Positions 21,340 to 35,000 of a stretch of DNA of 64,000 nucleotides are shown here, one piece after another. Where the stretch lies: the NCBI GenBank assembly GCA_025765595.1, contig JAIVFH010000107.1, forward strand, positions 48,210-112,209. Direction: 5' to 3'. The notes beneath the pieces were generated by a model that worked only from the letters and a program-made list of their open reading frames with translations, searched no databases and was not told where the DNA came from. Within the stretch, counting starts at the first letter, position 1. Each line of letters opens with the position of its first letter. Origin of the DNA: Obelidium mucronatum (taxonomy: Eukaryota > Chytridiomycota > Chytridiomycetes > Chytridiales > Chytriomycetaceae). A program made the position numbers and the translations under genes.

Positions 21340-24300
21340 TTACTCCAAACGAACCTTCCCCTTCATCCCCGAATTAACCCCCTTCATCCCTTCAACAACA
21401 GCCTTCCCCGTCCGCTTCCCAACCCCAACATCATGATCCACCAAAAGCGTCTTTATCAAAAACTGAATCACACGCACATTCTTGACACCCGCCAAAACTC
21501 CCGCCATATACCCGTCCAGCTTTTCGTTTCGGGATAAATCAAACCCGTCTCGGACGGTTAGGTCGCCTTGTTTGGGGGTGTAGGGGGGGCGCGTGTAGGA
21601 TGGGCTTGTGAAACTGGATCGTGTGCTGCTTCCGGCGGCGTTGGTGGCGGTTGTTGTCCCGCCGCCGCCGCCGCCGCCGCGGATGGAAGACGCGTTGCTT
21701 GCTCGTGAGCTTATGTATTTCGATCGAGGCGGTGGAGGCGGTTGGAGAGTTTGAAGCATGTCAAAGAGACATAGAAATAGGTTGATGATGGTTTGGCCGT
21801 GTGGAGGTAGGCCGTATTGGACAGTGTATTGGATGATATCGGGAGTGTAAAAGTCTGGATTTAATCCACGAATGTGAGTGTTTGGAGTGGGTGTTTCTTG
21901 AGGGAAGGTTCCGAGAGATGCGATGGACTCTGTGTCGTCGTCACTGTCGTCGTCGTCGGTTTCATCTTCGTCGTTTCGTGGTGCCCGATTTCGGCGGCGT
22001 TCCTCCTTATCTTTTTTCGCCAGTTCTACAAGACAAAAAAAAGTCAACAAAGACACACACCACACACACACAAAAAAAGAAAATTAAACCTACGTTTACG
22101 AACACGATGACTGAACTTCATAACCTCCCCAACTTGTTCCACACTACCCAACAGCAACCAAGAATCAAAAGCACCCTCCTGCGGCCAATCCACAAATCTC
22201 TCCCCACACACCTTCAAACAGTCTCTCCAACCGCTCCTGTGCTAAACCCCGGCTCTTCCAGCTGTAATAGAACCCACACTCGCTGTTGACTTTCTCATTG
22301 TTGATGCTGCTGCCGCTTCGACCCATTTTTCGTGGCCGTAACTGGTTGGGGCTTGGTGGCGGTGGCGGTGTGTGGTTCCTTGCAATGGGTCCGCTGCTGT
22401 TTCGGTCGTCAAAGTTGTTAGGCGCCGCCGGCGTTGGATGATGTGCTGACTGTTGATTTGATTTTTGTCTTGAGGGAAAAGTTGAGGTGTGTGGAAGATG
22501 TGCTTAAAGACGGGTTCGGAGCGAAATGCACTCCCGAGAACGGTTGGATGCGATGTTGTTGTTGTTGAAGGAGTTGTTGGGGTACTTGTTGGTGGGACGG
22601 CTGAGATTGTGTCTGAAGCGGTGGCTGTATCTTTGGATTGGGGCTGCTGGGTCTGGACAGAACTGGCGGATGAAGTTGTTGATTGCGCTGCATTTGAAGC
22701 GGCGACAGCTGCTGCTGCCGAAGACGGTGGCAAGTCTGCCGAAGACGGTGGTAAATCTGAGCTTGAGCTGCGCGAATTTTCAGTAGTCAGGATGGATGCT
22801 ATAGGAGTACCCGTTCGGATAGGAGAAGGGGCCAAAATCCCTTGCAAGGGGGGAGTACTCGCAGACATTCCCAGAAATTCGCGAACTGTTGAAGAAGCGC
22901 CAGGAGAGTTGTGCGATAGATTATGCACCTCGTTGATGGTAACTGTGGATTTTCGTGGCACATCTTCCCATTCGACGCCTCCGGTGCCAGAAGCCATTGG
23001 ACGCGCTGTGGATTTTCTGGTATGTACTCCTTCATCCAAGACAAAAGAATCGGCTTCAACTCCCGCTGCATCATCCTCTTCATCTGCATCCACCGAGTTG
23101 TCACTGAAATCCAACCTCGCTTTCTTCGCCTTCATCCAAATCGTCAAACACATCATCCAGACTCGATTCGGAATCATCGGAATCAGAATCAACATCTTCG
23201 TCGTGTTCGTCTCTCGCCATACGCCTGAATGTCCATTCTCGGGTTCAACAGTATCGCAAAACAGTCGATGACCAGTGCTCACCCAGCTATCCAGAATAAC
23301 AATCTTTTGATAGCCAGATCCGGCATGTCCGAGGAGCTTGAAAAAGGCGAATAGATCTCATAATGTAGTCGTGTCTCAGCAACGCTAAAGCCTTTTTCGC
23401 GTTTTTGACGGACGATGGTCCATCGAGTTGCGGATTTTAGCTATGCGAATGGTTCTCTCTTGAAGGCGGCGTTCACGGCGTGATGGTGACGCGGGACGAG
23501 TATTCAAAGGCCGACGGTGGACTGCTTGCGGTTCATTGTTTGGCAGTGGAGCAATGGGGTGCTTGAAGATTTTGAATCGGGGGTGTTCCAGCTTCTGTGC
23601 CATCAGCGACAGGTATTTCAGGGTTTTGTTGTTGTTGTTGTTGTTGTTGTTGCTGGTGCGCAGCTGTTCGATCATTGTCTTCCCAATCATCGTCATCAGA
23701 TTCATCATCATCTTCATCGTCTTCGTTATCCATTTGATGCTCAATTTCAGCGAGCCTGTCCTGATCGGATTGAGCCTCCAAAACAAGTCTCTCACGATGG
23801 AGTTCTAAGATCCATCAAAACGGTTTCAAAACCCTGAATCAAAGCAAATCCATTTGACATAGTGAAATGGAGTCGTTCGTTTTCGTGCAGCTCCGTTTGT
23901 ACAAAGGGCAAGTATTTGAAGCCAGTCTTTGTGCTACTCTTTGCAATTAAAACGCCGAGATCTTCAATTGTCATTGAGTTTGTTGGATTCGGAGTACTTG
24001 TAGCAGCAGTGTCACGTGATGGACTTGTCATGTTTGAAGAAAGGACGCCAGTTGCGTCGCTGAAGAAGGAGCTCAAAGGATACGCGTCTTTGAGGTTTGC
24101 CAGAGACGCCATGTCGTTGTTGCGAATGCATTCGCGCGCCAAGTCTTTATTGTTTAGTTGATTAAAAAAGAAAGAAAGAAGACACTCACAGCGACACGCC
24201 GCCTCGATGCCCGCCTCGGCGCCCAGGAAGTGAAACGCGCGCACGAGCGCAGCGGCCAGCGGCGTCGACGCCAGGCGGTCCGCGTAGGCGCCGGTGTACA

Positions 24301-24559
24301 GCAGCTCGAGCGCGAGCGCAAACGCCGCCGCGTCGCCGCTGTCGGCGCACGCGATCGCAACGACTTCGCTTCGTTGTTCCACGGCGGCGCAAGCCGCACG
24401 CGGAAGAACGCCGCCGCCGCCCGCAGCACAAGCCCGTGCAGCCGCAGCTCGCGCGCGACAACCCCGTCGACTTCGAGCCGCACAGTCACGTCAGACAGCG
24501 GCGCGCCGTGCGTCCAGAGGAGGCCGGCCCGTCGTGGCGCTCGTTTGAGTGTCGCCCAT
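21340..24559 (-). CDS. BTB/POZ-domain protein, multi-exon, with apparent frame breaks in first exon
   Basis: The 5' exon (24559 to about 24190, GC-rich) encodes a BTB fold: LSDVTVRLEVDGVVARELRLHGLVLRA, then AAFALALELLYTGAYADRL and AALVRAFHFLGAEAGIEAA, as in BTB adaptors that present substrates to Cul3 ligases. The ATG frame reaches TGA near 24510, while the BTB frame is offset by +1; a compensating shift is needed near 24385. Later exons encode KDLARECIRNNDMASL, a Gln run and a strongly acidic patch (about 23600-23780), a Ser/Thr/Pro-rich region (22250-23280) and a final exon (22040-21340) with acidic, poly-Gly and basic segments. The 3' part is unrecognised, and some 3' exons might belong to a separate gene. 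Exon joins between 22040 and 23800 are uncertain. Confidence 0.5.
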
Positions 24560-24591
24560 TTTGGATTAATTTATTTATTTAATTCATCTCT

Positions 24592-27500
24592 CTAATTCTG
24601 AAACTGAAGTCCCATCCGAGACACGCCAGGCCCAAGCGGCTTCGGTGCCGACGAATTGCTGGCTATTCCCTTCTGCCGTGCAGCAGGTGTGGGTGGGTAC
24701 TGCGCTGTCGGCCGTTGGAACGTCGGTACATTGTTTGCTGGCTTGGAAGAGAAACTTTGCTGATTACTTGGATGTTGCTGTTGCTGAGAATCACGTTGTT
24801 CCGTTGGTGGTTGGAACAGCGAAAAGTCAGAGTCCATCAGTCCGCCCAACCCGCCCAATCCTGCCAAATCAAACAGCGACAATCCATCCCACAAACCCAT
24901 TCCACCACTAACACCGTTCATACCTCCAGCAGTCATACCCAACTGTTGCAACTGCATTTTCTGGGCCAAATTCAAATGTAGCGCCAGACTCCTCTGCAAC
25001 ACTTCCAGAATTCGTCGGAGCCACTGTTGTCGCCATCGATCCAGTAACCTCCATAAAATTCTGTGGCCATGAAATATCCAAGCCATCCACACCCGTAACC
25101 AACGGCGTCGTTGAAACCGAAGCAGACGCCAAACTCATTTGACTGACTCGTGGCGTTTCCGGATCAGTCGTCCCTTCTACCGCCGCCGTCGCCGCCACCG
25201 AGGCACTCGCTTTCGCAGCCTTCACCAATTCATCCAACTTGATTCCCTTTAGCCGTCAAGAAATCCAAAACCGTCTTCCAGCATCTCTCAGCCGTGATAA
25301 ACACGCCACGAAGGTTATCAAACACCCGCATACATCTTTCAAGATGCCCCACGGCATTCACAAATCGTTTCGTGTCTCCATTCGTGCTGCTTGTCAACAT
25401 CTGGCTAATGTGGACTGTACATGCCATCATGGCGCAATACTGTGAAACTCGGAAAGAGGACGATGCATTCATTTGCGTTTGGTGGCGCCTCGAATCGGGA
25501 TACCAATGTTGTGATTGCGTTTGCTGCAGTGAGGCAAGCAGGGTTGATCGATCCGGCAGTATGTTGTTCGGTAAAAGAGAATCGTGGCGCTGTGGTACAT
25601 GAGCGCCATTAACGCTTTCGAGTTCCATCGCTGATTGAATTGGAGGTTTCGCCAGTCATTGTCTAGGCCTGGACCACCAGGCTTCAAGCTGCGCTTTCAC
25701 GGTCGTTGCAAAGAGGTTTATATCGGTAGGTTGTGCGCGGTTTGCAAATTGTAGAATCTTGGCAATAATGAGAGCGAGGTCAATATGGTGTCTGAGATTC
25801 GCTATTTCAGGGGTCGTTCCTTGAGGGTATTCCGCGTCCCAATCCCCTTCATGAATCGCGAGCGGTCGTCCAGTCCAGATGCTGTTGAAAAAAAATATAA
25901 CAATTAGAGCAACCTGCCTCGATTTCTTCAAAAAGAAGAAAAAAGACAAACCAACCAAGTATAAGTCTCCATAATCATCACACAATGCCAAGTCCTATTC
26001 CTGATTTCAATAGCCTCCCTATTAAAAGTCCGATGCTGAACTCCAAGCTCTCTCACACTACGATGAAGCCCCAACTCCTGCGCCAAACGCACTGCAATCC
26101 CCATATACCCCCACGTACCCGTGAACCGCACGCCTCTGGCACATCCACCCATCAGAACCATAAACAGTAAACTCTGCACCATAATCACGTCTGCGATTTC
26201 GAAATGATCAAAGAGGATCTTTTTGTATGAGTCGAGGAGATGGGTGAGGATTGAATCGTGGTCGGTGAATGTTGATGGGTTTTTGGTATTGCTTGGGTGG
26301 TGGTGGTGGTTTCCCATTGTGTTAATGTGGGTGAAAAGTTGACCATGAGGGCAATTACGGAGGTGAGAAGGAGGATAAATCGCCAATGAAGCTCTATGTT
26401 AATGAATGACTGACTCCTCAGATTCTTGAGTTGTGCTTCAAACCATGCTTTTTCAATCAAAGGGAATTGCGGCTTTGATGAAAAAAAAACAACATTACAA
26501 ACAGCTTTCCAAGAAAGGTAGAAAAAATAACCAATAACAAGTACAACTACAAAACTCACATGAAACTGCTCCCAAAAGTTCTTCAAGATCAAATCCACCA
26601 TCTCATCCGGCAACGGAATCAAAGCACTCAACTCTACAGTTTCGGAACCAAGGAATGAATAGATCCCACCTTCTCCTTCCGTTCATTCCACTTGTCCTCC
26701 ATACTCACGTCATCCATCATCAATGACATGACTCCCAAGAGACCCACCACTGGCACTGCCACTTCCAGACGCCGACAACGACCCGGACGGCGTATTCTTT
26801 GCAGACTCTCGCTGCTCCTCCTGATATGTCCTCGCAGGGATATGAACCATCAAAATCCCATTAATGAATCGGGGTATCGCCTTGTACAAGTGAGCATTGT
26901 TTGTGGTTCCACCGAGTGCGGATGTGCTTCCCCAGAATGTGAGTGCGGTTTCTTCAGTGTTGATGAGGAAGCCGCCTGTTTTGTATATGGATGAGTTGTT
27001 TCCGTCAATGAAAGGTTGTTGTTGTTGTTGCTGTTGTTGTTGTTGCTGAAGTGCTGATGAGAGTCTGCTTGTATGGTTTGGTGCTGTAGGAGCACTGATT
27101 GGACTGAGACTAATCGAAGAAGGAGAGAATGCAAAACTGCTGGTGCTAGCAGTAGAAGATAAATGCTGAAGAGAGGGAAATGTGCTGACGACAGGTGAAG
27201 AGTTGCTACTGCTTTGCATATTATGCATGTTTGGTTGGTTTTTTGTTACGCCTGTAGCTTGTTCCAATAGAGGTATCATTCTTGACAGCATTTGCTCGAT
27301 TGCAGCTAATCGGCCTTCGATCATGTCAACTTTTGATGCCCCACCACCACTGATGCCTGCATTCCCCACCGGATCGTCTCCGAACAAGTCTTCTCGTTTT
27401 GTTTTCCGCTCTGGTGCCTGTGTTGTTTTTTATCAGATTTAATTGTTCAGTTCCATCAAAACAAATTAGACAAACAAAAATCAAAGAACATACATAGACG

Positions 27501-27889
27501 CACAAATGCGGTTTACTTGCACACAACGAACACGGAAGATCGCCTGAGCACTTTGACCGCTTCCGCCGACACGGCTCACACGCCCGATTGATGCGTTTCC
27601 GAGGCTGCTGCTGCTGCTGCTGTGCATTACTGTTGCTGGCACTGTTTACAGAGTTGCTGGTGCCGTTGGTTTTGGTGTTTTGGGTCTGAGCGTGAGTAGT
27701 GCTGTTGCTGCTTTGGGCATCAAAGTCAAAGTCCTCGTTGATTGGATGTGTGAAGGCAAAGTGTTGGAGGTTGGTGTTGATGCTGGTGGGGTTGGGGTTG
27801 TTGAAGTTGTTTGAGTCCATGCTTGAATATGAATCCATGCGGCGTCTCTTGGGCGATCCATTGCCGGCAAGGTGTTGGCCCTCAATCAT
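24592..27889 (-). CDS. Zn2Cys6 fungal-specific transcription factor, array member 4
   Basis: Nuclear sequence-specific regulator. The first exon, starting at ATG 27889, has an Asn/Gln-rich leader and the binuclear zinc cluster ACEPCRRKRSKCSGDLPC...C. The next exon carries the conserved array motif TGGFLINTEETALTFWGSTSALGG, then AIPRFINGIL. The fungal-specific transcription factor domain (PF04082-like) is spread over several exons: IPLPDEMVDLILKNFWEQFH, PQFPLIEKAWFEAQL, FDHFEIADVIMVQSLL, LGLHRSVRELG, RTWHCVMIMETYTW and SIWTGRPLAIHEGDWDAEYP. The C-terminal region ends in low-complexity Gln/Ser sequence at 24592. Short introns separate the exons, as in its three neighbours. The target genes are unknown. 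Confidence 0.82.
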
Positions 27890-28262
27890 TTGTTTGACTT
27901 TTTTTTTTTTTGAACGTTCAATCTCCACTCGCCACCGGATCGAAAAAGTGGAAAAAAAAAAAGTGATAGCAGCTTACATAACAAAAAAAAAATGAATCTT
28001 CTCTTTTAATACTTGGATATTCACACGGATTAAAAAAGGAATTAGAAAAAGAAAACGGAGAAAAAGTAATTCACATTCCAGACGATCCATTGGTTGGTGG
28101 TGGGAAAATGTATGGTTTCGGCTGGTTTTGGTTTTGGTGTTGTTGTTGTTGTTGTAACTGGGATCCATGGTTTCCCAAACTATTTCCCTGTAGCAGCATA
28201 TACTGCGATTGTTGTTGGTATGGTTGTTGCTGTTGCTGCTGTGGTTGTTGAAATTGCTGACC

Positions 28263-31200
28263 CTAATTGTGTTCGAATTCATGTGCAGAAGTTGTGACGA
28301 CTGTGGATTGAGTTGTCACAATTCCTGGCATTGAGTAATGCCTGGATGGTAATTGCAATTGCTGTTGCTGCGGTTGGAACAGAGAATAAGAATTTTGTTG
28401 TTGGTGCTGGTGCTGCGTTGGCGTTGGCGGCTGGCGATGGGATTGGTACATTGGAACTGACGTTTGCACATTACTTGCCTGCTGCGGCATCATAGAAAAG
28501 TCTGAATTGATGGGCTGAGTGATCGCACCAGTAGTAGCACCATGTCGATTGCATTGAAAAATCCGCATTCGCAATCCCACCCAACCCGGCCAAATCAAAG
28601 AGCGACAATCCATCCCACACAAAACCCAAATCTCCAGTTCCCAATCCGCCATTCATGATCCCAGTAGCTGAAACGGAAGCATTCCCAGGACTGGAAAACG
28701 AGCTTCCCATGGTTTGGATTGCCTTGACACCATTGACTGGTCCTTTGCGGGCGAATCCCATTGATGGACCGCCACTTCCGGCAGAAGATGCAAATGGTTG
28801 ATGACTACTTGGTGAATATGTTGTGGATTTGCTTTTCTGAGGCCTGTTGACGATGTTTGGCCGAGAAGAGGTTTTCTCTGATGTTGTCCTTGCAACGGCT
28901 TCATTGAAAAAGCCGCTTGGCGGCCAAGGCCCAAGTCCAAGAGCAGAATCCGCTGGGGTACCAAACCCAACACCACCTCTATTGTCACCACTGTTTCTAA
29001 TACCGCTGGCATTGTTGACATCGAACCCATTGCCATCAGAAGACAATGCATGATTTGCGATAGAATCCCCACCAGCACCAGCACCACCTCCACCCACCAA
29101 TTCATTCATCCCCGCTACAGCCGCCGCAACAGCACTCCCATTTTTCCCCGCTTCCACCAAATCCTCCAATCTCACACCTTTCACTGTCAAGAAATCCAAA
29201 ATCGTTTTCCAACACCGTTCTGCATCGACAAAAACGCTGCGCAAACAATCAAACACGCGCATCACCTTTTCTAGATTCGAGACCGAGTCTACAAGTCTTT
29301 GCGAGCTTGAAGAGGTTGTGGTTGAATGCAATGCAGGTGGTGCTGCAGTCGGTGGGGGAGAGAGCATTTGGGAGATATGGACAGTGCATGCCATCATTGC
29401 GCAGTATGTGAATGTAGGAAAAAGCGCGACGCATTCGTTTTCAGAGAGTGGGTGCTCGAAACGGGAGACGAGGTTCGTTATTGATTCTGCGGCGGTTAGG
29501 CAGGATGGGATTGTCCTAAGCGGTTGTAGGCCATTCTGTGGAATAGAATCACGGCGCCATTGTACATGAGAGACATGCTTTCTTTGGCGGTCCAGCGTTT
29601 GTTTGCAGGAAAGTTGGGGTTGTTGTTGTTGTTGTCACTGGAAGTAGATGTTTGTTGGTTCCATGACAGCGAGCTGGGCCAGGCGTCTAAGCGGGTCTGG
29701 ATGTTTGATATTACTTCAGGGACATTGACTTCACGTGCGCGGTTTGCGAAGCGGAGAATAGAGGCTATTATTTGTGCCAAGTCAATGTGGTGTTGAAGAG
29801 TTTGCAAGTCGGGAGATGTGACTGCTGGGTATTCGGCGTCCCAGTCGTTTTCGTGGATTGCCAACGGCCGTCCTGTCCAGATGCTTAATTGCAGATGCGA
29901 TGTTAAAACTGCGACTGATAAAACCAAAATTTTACGCCTCAAGTCTTACCAAGTATAAGTCTCCATAATCATGACGCAGTGCCACGTCCGATTTCTGATG
30001 GCCATTGTCTCTGGATCTAATCGCTGGTGCTGCACACCAAGCTCGCTGATACTTCGATGCAGACCCAACTGTAGTTCAATCGAAGGAAGAAATTGTCAAC
30101 GACAATTAATGCCCACTTAGCAGAAAAAAAAAAAAGACAAACCTCTTGAGATATCCGTACAGCCATTCCCATATACCCCCAAACCGCAGTGATCCTCCAG
30201 CCTCGCTGACACCCACCATGTCAACACCATCATCACCAAACTCTGAACCATATAAATATCCGGCGTCTCAAAGTGCTCAAAAACTATCCGTTTATAGATT
30301 GCAGCCAAATGCTTGAGCACGGTATTGTGATCCTTCAAAGGCAACGAGTCGCCTAGCACTCAATTCCGGCGATGGGTTGGCGTACGCTGAAGAAGATGAC
30401 GACGATGGCGATGATGGCCAATGCGATAGCGAGGGTGTGAAATTTATCATCAAGGAAACGACTGAAAGCAGAACGAGAATGAATCTCCAGTGTGTTTTCA
30501 GACTAATCTTTTCAAGAGTTCGTACATGGTTGAGTTGGGTGGTGAACCAGGATTTCTCGAGGATCGGGAACTGGGGCTATCGCAGGGTTTTTTTATGAGG
30601 GTGGCTTTAATACTAGAGAAGAATGTGCGGGAGCAACATACATGAAATTGTTCCCAAAAGTTGTGTAAAATATGGTCCACCAGCTCTTGGGGTAAAGGGA
30701 TGAGTTCATGGAATGTTTTCTGTTCCTCTGATTCTTCTTCATTCAAGAATATTGAGATTGATATTGGTGGCGGTGGTGGTGGTGGCAGCGATGGTTGCTG
30801 TTGTTTCGGGGTGGTAGAATCAGCCATAAAAGAATTAGCCGATGACGTTGCGCCTTCATAAAATGCTTGAGGAGTAGCAGATTGGGAGTGCGTGGAAGCT
30901 GAGACTGTTGGCGACTTTCCCTCGGAACTGCTAGCATATGGAACAGATTGGAGAACACCGTTTGCAAAGCGTGGTATTGATTTGTAAATATGAGATTTGC
31001 TTGCAGTTCCTCCTGTAGTTTTTTTTGGTTGTGGGATGAGTAGACAAGCCACACAAGCCCACTCTAATCCATTATAGGGGTACTCCTTACCAAGTGCAGA
31101 AGTTGATCCCCAGAAAGTAAGAGGGTAATCTTCAGCACAAACAAGGAATCCACCCGTTTTAAATGAGCTTCTTCCGCCATGAGGTTGCTGTTGTTGTTGC

Positions 31201-31919
31201 TGCTGCTGTTGATGCTCCTCTTTGATTCGGGGCTGTGGATCTATGGCCAATGGGCTGGATCGCTGGGGAGCAGCAGGAATAGCAGGATATAGCCTCTGTT
31301 GGCTGAGTTGCGTTGATGGGTGCTGTTCCGGCGTGACTAATTCCCAAATCCGGTAGTTGGTGTTGGTGTTGGTGTGACGACAAATTGAGCGGGATAATCG
31401 AAGATCGCACATTCTCATCAACAAGACAGTGAGGAATTAGCCTCGACAGCACTGCTTCCACGCGCCCCATGCGAGCCTCTATTGAGGGGGTCATGATCGG
31501 TGTTGCCGTCAAAGCCGAAGCCGATGGCGGCCTGCCTGCCATCTTGCGCCTTCCGCTGTCCTCATCGATTTCAGTGTCGCCTTTTGCGCGCTGCTTCCTG
31601 AGGCCTTTTTGCTGCTTTGCGTTGACGGGTGCCTGTTCTGATTGGTCAGTTTCCAGCGATGACACAACAAACAACCACGCACGTAGACGCACGCCGCCGG
31701 CTTCGCGACGCACAAAGCGCACGGAACGGCGCCCGAACACTTGGCGCGCTTGCGGCGGCACGGATCGCACGCCCGGATGATGCGCTTGCGCGGCGCACTC
31801 TGATTGGTCGAGGCGTCGTCGTCGTTGGAGGAGTCGTCGCTGTGGTTGTCGATGTTGTCGGTGCTGGTGTTGATGTTGGTGGGCGGCTGCGGCGCAAAAG
31901 AGTGCATGGAGAAGTCCAT
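28263..31919 (-). CDS. Zn2Cys6 fungal-specific transcription factor, array member 3
   Basis: ATG at 31919 opens an exon with an Asp/Asn-rich leader and the cluster ACDPCRRKRAKCSGAVPC...C in GC-rich DNA. Following exons carry RMGRVEAVLSRLIP (dimerisation-type linker), FKTGGFLVCAEDYPLTFWGSTSALG, IPRFANGVL, ELIPLPQELVDHILHNFWEQFH, the PF04082-like core, and FVWDGLSLFDLAGLGG near the C-terminus. A 58-nt in-frame stretch after STSALG is an intron (GTAAGG..CTACAG). The frame changes near 31360 within an ACACCAAC repeat, so an extra intron or a one-base error lies there. The 3' end is uncertain: one frame stops at 28471, the Gln-rich continuation at 28263. Confidence 0.75.
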
Positions 31920-32051
31920 CTAAATAATCTATAAATAGATGCTAACTTTAAGTTAAAAAAACTCTCCTTTATTTAATGTTTTAAGTATACAGTTATTTAA
32001 TACAGTTAATTACACTGCCCCTGATTCTACTGAATCCCTCGATACACTGTT

Positions 32052-35000
32052 CTATACGGTGTTCCCGACTGAGTTGGAGAGAATTATGGAGTTGTTTACA
32101 TCGGCCGTTGATGATGATGTTGATGATGTTGGAAAAAACTGTTGTTGTTGTTGTACTGCAATTTGCTGCTGTTGCTGCTGTGTTTGCATATTCAGTGGTT
32201 GAAACTGTTGCTGTGTCAGCGGCCCCTGTGAAATGGTAGACCCTTGCGCCAACGACATTGGAAGGGTTACAGGCGATAGATAACTGGGCATTGAATTCGT
32301 TCTGATGTATCCGCGATCAATTGAATTTCTCGGAGATGAAATAGAGTTTATCATTTGAGCCGTCATACTCAGTTGAGTTTGTTGGCTCGGATTGAAACAG
32401 AACTGCTGCGACTGAACATTTTGGGTTTGAAAGTGTTGCTGTTGGTGTTGAAGCTGCGACTGTTGCGGATTTTGAAACTGCTGGATGGGCTGGATCGACG
32501 GATACATGTTATTCTGACCCTGAATATTCTGCGAGCCACTGTTTCCCATCAGTGAAGAGTCTGCATTTGCCAACCCTCCAAACGCTGCCAAATCAAACAG
32601 AGAAAGTCCATCCCACATGAAATTTAAATCGGCACTACTTCCGTTTGAAATTGTCGAACGTGGAGTCACCCCTGGTCCCAAGCTCATAAACATTCCAGAT
32701 CCACTACCACTTCCACCAGCCACTGGAGGAGAAACTGAAGGAATAATACTTCCTTTGTTTCTTAATTGAGACAAATGAGAAGGCAGATTTGTATTGGAAA
32801 AGCTGTTTCCTCGTATTTGCGGCTTTGATGGGTTGGATTGTTTCCTCTTCAAATGATTTGTTCTTGCCAAGACGTCTGCAAAGAAATTGCTGTTGTGGGA
32901 AATTTCTGGTACCATTGAAACGACATAGCTGTTGGCGTTGGGTGCTTGGATTCCTGCAAGTCCTCCGCCGCCACTGGGCCCGGTGAGATTTGTTTGACCA
33001 CTGCATGCAACAGGTGGAATACTGCCCCCAACGGCGACCGAACTACTCATCTCCAATATCGGCAATTTTTCACTCTTTGTTGCAGATATCCCACTCTTTT
33101 GTGCGGCTTCAGCCAAGTCCTCCAAACGGATTCCCTTCACAGTCAAGAAATCAAGCACCGTTTTTGAGCAAGTCTCTGCATCCACAAACACACCCCTCAG
33201 ACTATCAAATACACGAAGACACTTCTCCAGGTTTGTCACTGCATTGATTATGGTGTCTGCTGAAGTTGGCGATGATTCTTCATTTCCAGCAACACTTGTA
33301 GCATTACCACTGTTGTTGTTGTTCTTGAGAAGCAATTGGGACAGATGAACTGTACAACTCATCATGGCGCAATAAGTAACAGTCGGAAAAAGCGCCAAAC
33401 ACTCGTTTTCAGTCGGCGCTTTCTCAAGCCGCATAATCAGCGTCGTAATTGCCGCAGCTGCTGTAACACACGTGGGATGATCCAGTCTCCCATACGCCAT
33501 TCGATGGAACAAAATAATAGCGCCATGATACATTAATGCCATCAGCGCCTTACTATTCCAACGTTCTTGGAATTGGAAAGTCTTCCAATCTGGATCCAGT
33601 TGGCGCCACCAAGAGTCCAGCCGGCACGCGATTTCGGAAACCGTAGATTCCACATTGACTTGGCGTGCTCTATTCCCGAAGCGGAGGATCGCGGCAATGA
33701 TTTGGGCAAGGTCAATGTGGTATTTGAGGGTCGCTAGTTCAGGGGATGTGACATCTGGGTATTCGGCGTCCCAGTCGTTATCATGGATTCCAAATGGTCT
33801 TCCTGTCCAAATACTTTGTTTTTTGCCGTAAGTATTTTTTTGGAGGATTTTGATTGGACTTCGAATTTGTTTAAAATACCAAGTGTATGTTTCCATGATC
33901 ATGACGCAATGCCAGGTCAAGTTTCTGATACCAATCGCTCGTTTATCCAGCATCTTGTGTATGACTCCTAATTCACTGATACTGCGATGTAACCCCAACT
34001 GTTGGAAGGAAAACAGATGAATACCAAAATGCCTAGAAACACAGTTTGTAAACAAAAGAAAATCACCTCTTGAGACATTCTAATCGCCATCCCCATAAAT
34101 CCCCACGATTCAGTCACCCGAAACCCGCGTTGACAACCATCCGTCAACACCATAATCAATAAACTCTGGACCACATAGATATGTGGAGAACCGAAATGAT
34201 TAAACAAGATCTTTCGGAATGAGTCAACGAGTTTCTGGAGGACCGTGTCATGCTCCTTGAATGTTTCTTGGTTGTTAAGCGGTGGGTTGTCGGTGGCGGT
34301 AGCGGCGGCGGGTGGTTCGGGTGACGACAACGGTGACAAGGCCGACGAAGGAGAACCTCCTGCATCGGATTTCTTTTTCCAACGCGTCAGGGATGGGGTA
34401 AAGTTGATCATGAGAGCGATTACGGATATGAGGACGAGAATGTAGCGCCAATGATCCTCGACGTTGATGGTTTCAGTTGATCGGAGGATTGCGAGTTGTG
34501 ATTCAAACCATTCCCTTTCAAGGAGTGGGAATTGGGGCTAAAAAATTGTTATATGTAGTGGAGAGGATAAATTGAAACTAAACAAGATCATTACATGAAA
34601 CTGCGTCCAATAGTTATTAAGAATATGGTCGACAAGCTCCTCAGGCAAAGGAATTAACTCGTGAAGCGTCCTAAGATCTTCTGGAACCGCCTTTGTACGA
34701 CGAACCTCCACTTTCTCCAAATCTACCGGAACATTTTCAACTGCCATGGCTGTAGCTGCTGCGATTGGAGACTCATCAGGAGACGCGTTGTCAGCATTCA
34801 ATCTCTCCTTGATCGAATCTGGCGATGTATGTGCAGATAAATCATCACCACCACCGGTGGCAGTGGTGTTACCGCTGGTAGTTTCTTCTTTTGGTTGTAG
34901 AAAGCTTGATACTTTGTGTTGGACAAGGTATTCCTTGCTTGGGATATGAAAACGTAAAACGCCATTCACGAAGCGAGGAATCGATTTGTATATATGAGCC

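Noticed and set aside
22489..23271. 260-codon plus-strand ORF opposite the BTB gene's 3' region
   Set aside because: Mirror of Ser/Thr/Ala-rich minus-strand coding sequence, no domain. The minus-strand reading is also imperfect, so this is not fully excluded.
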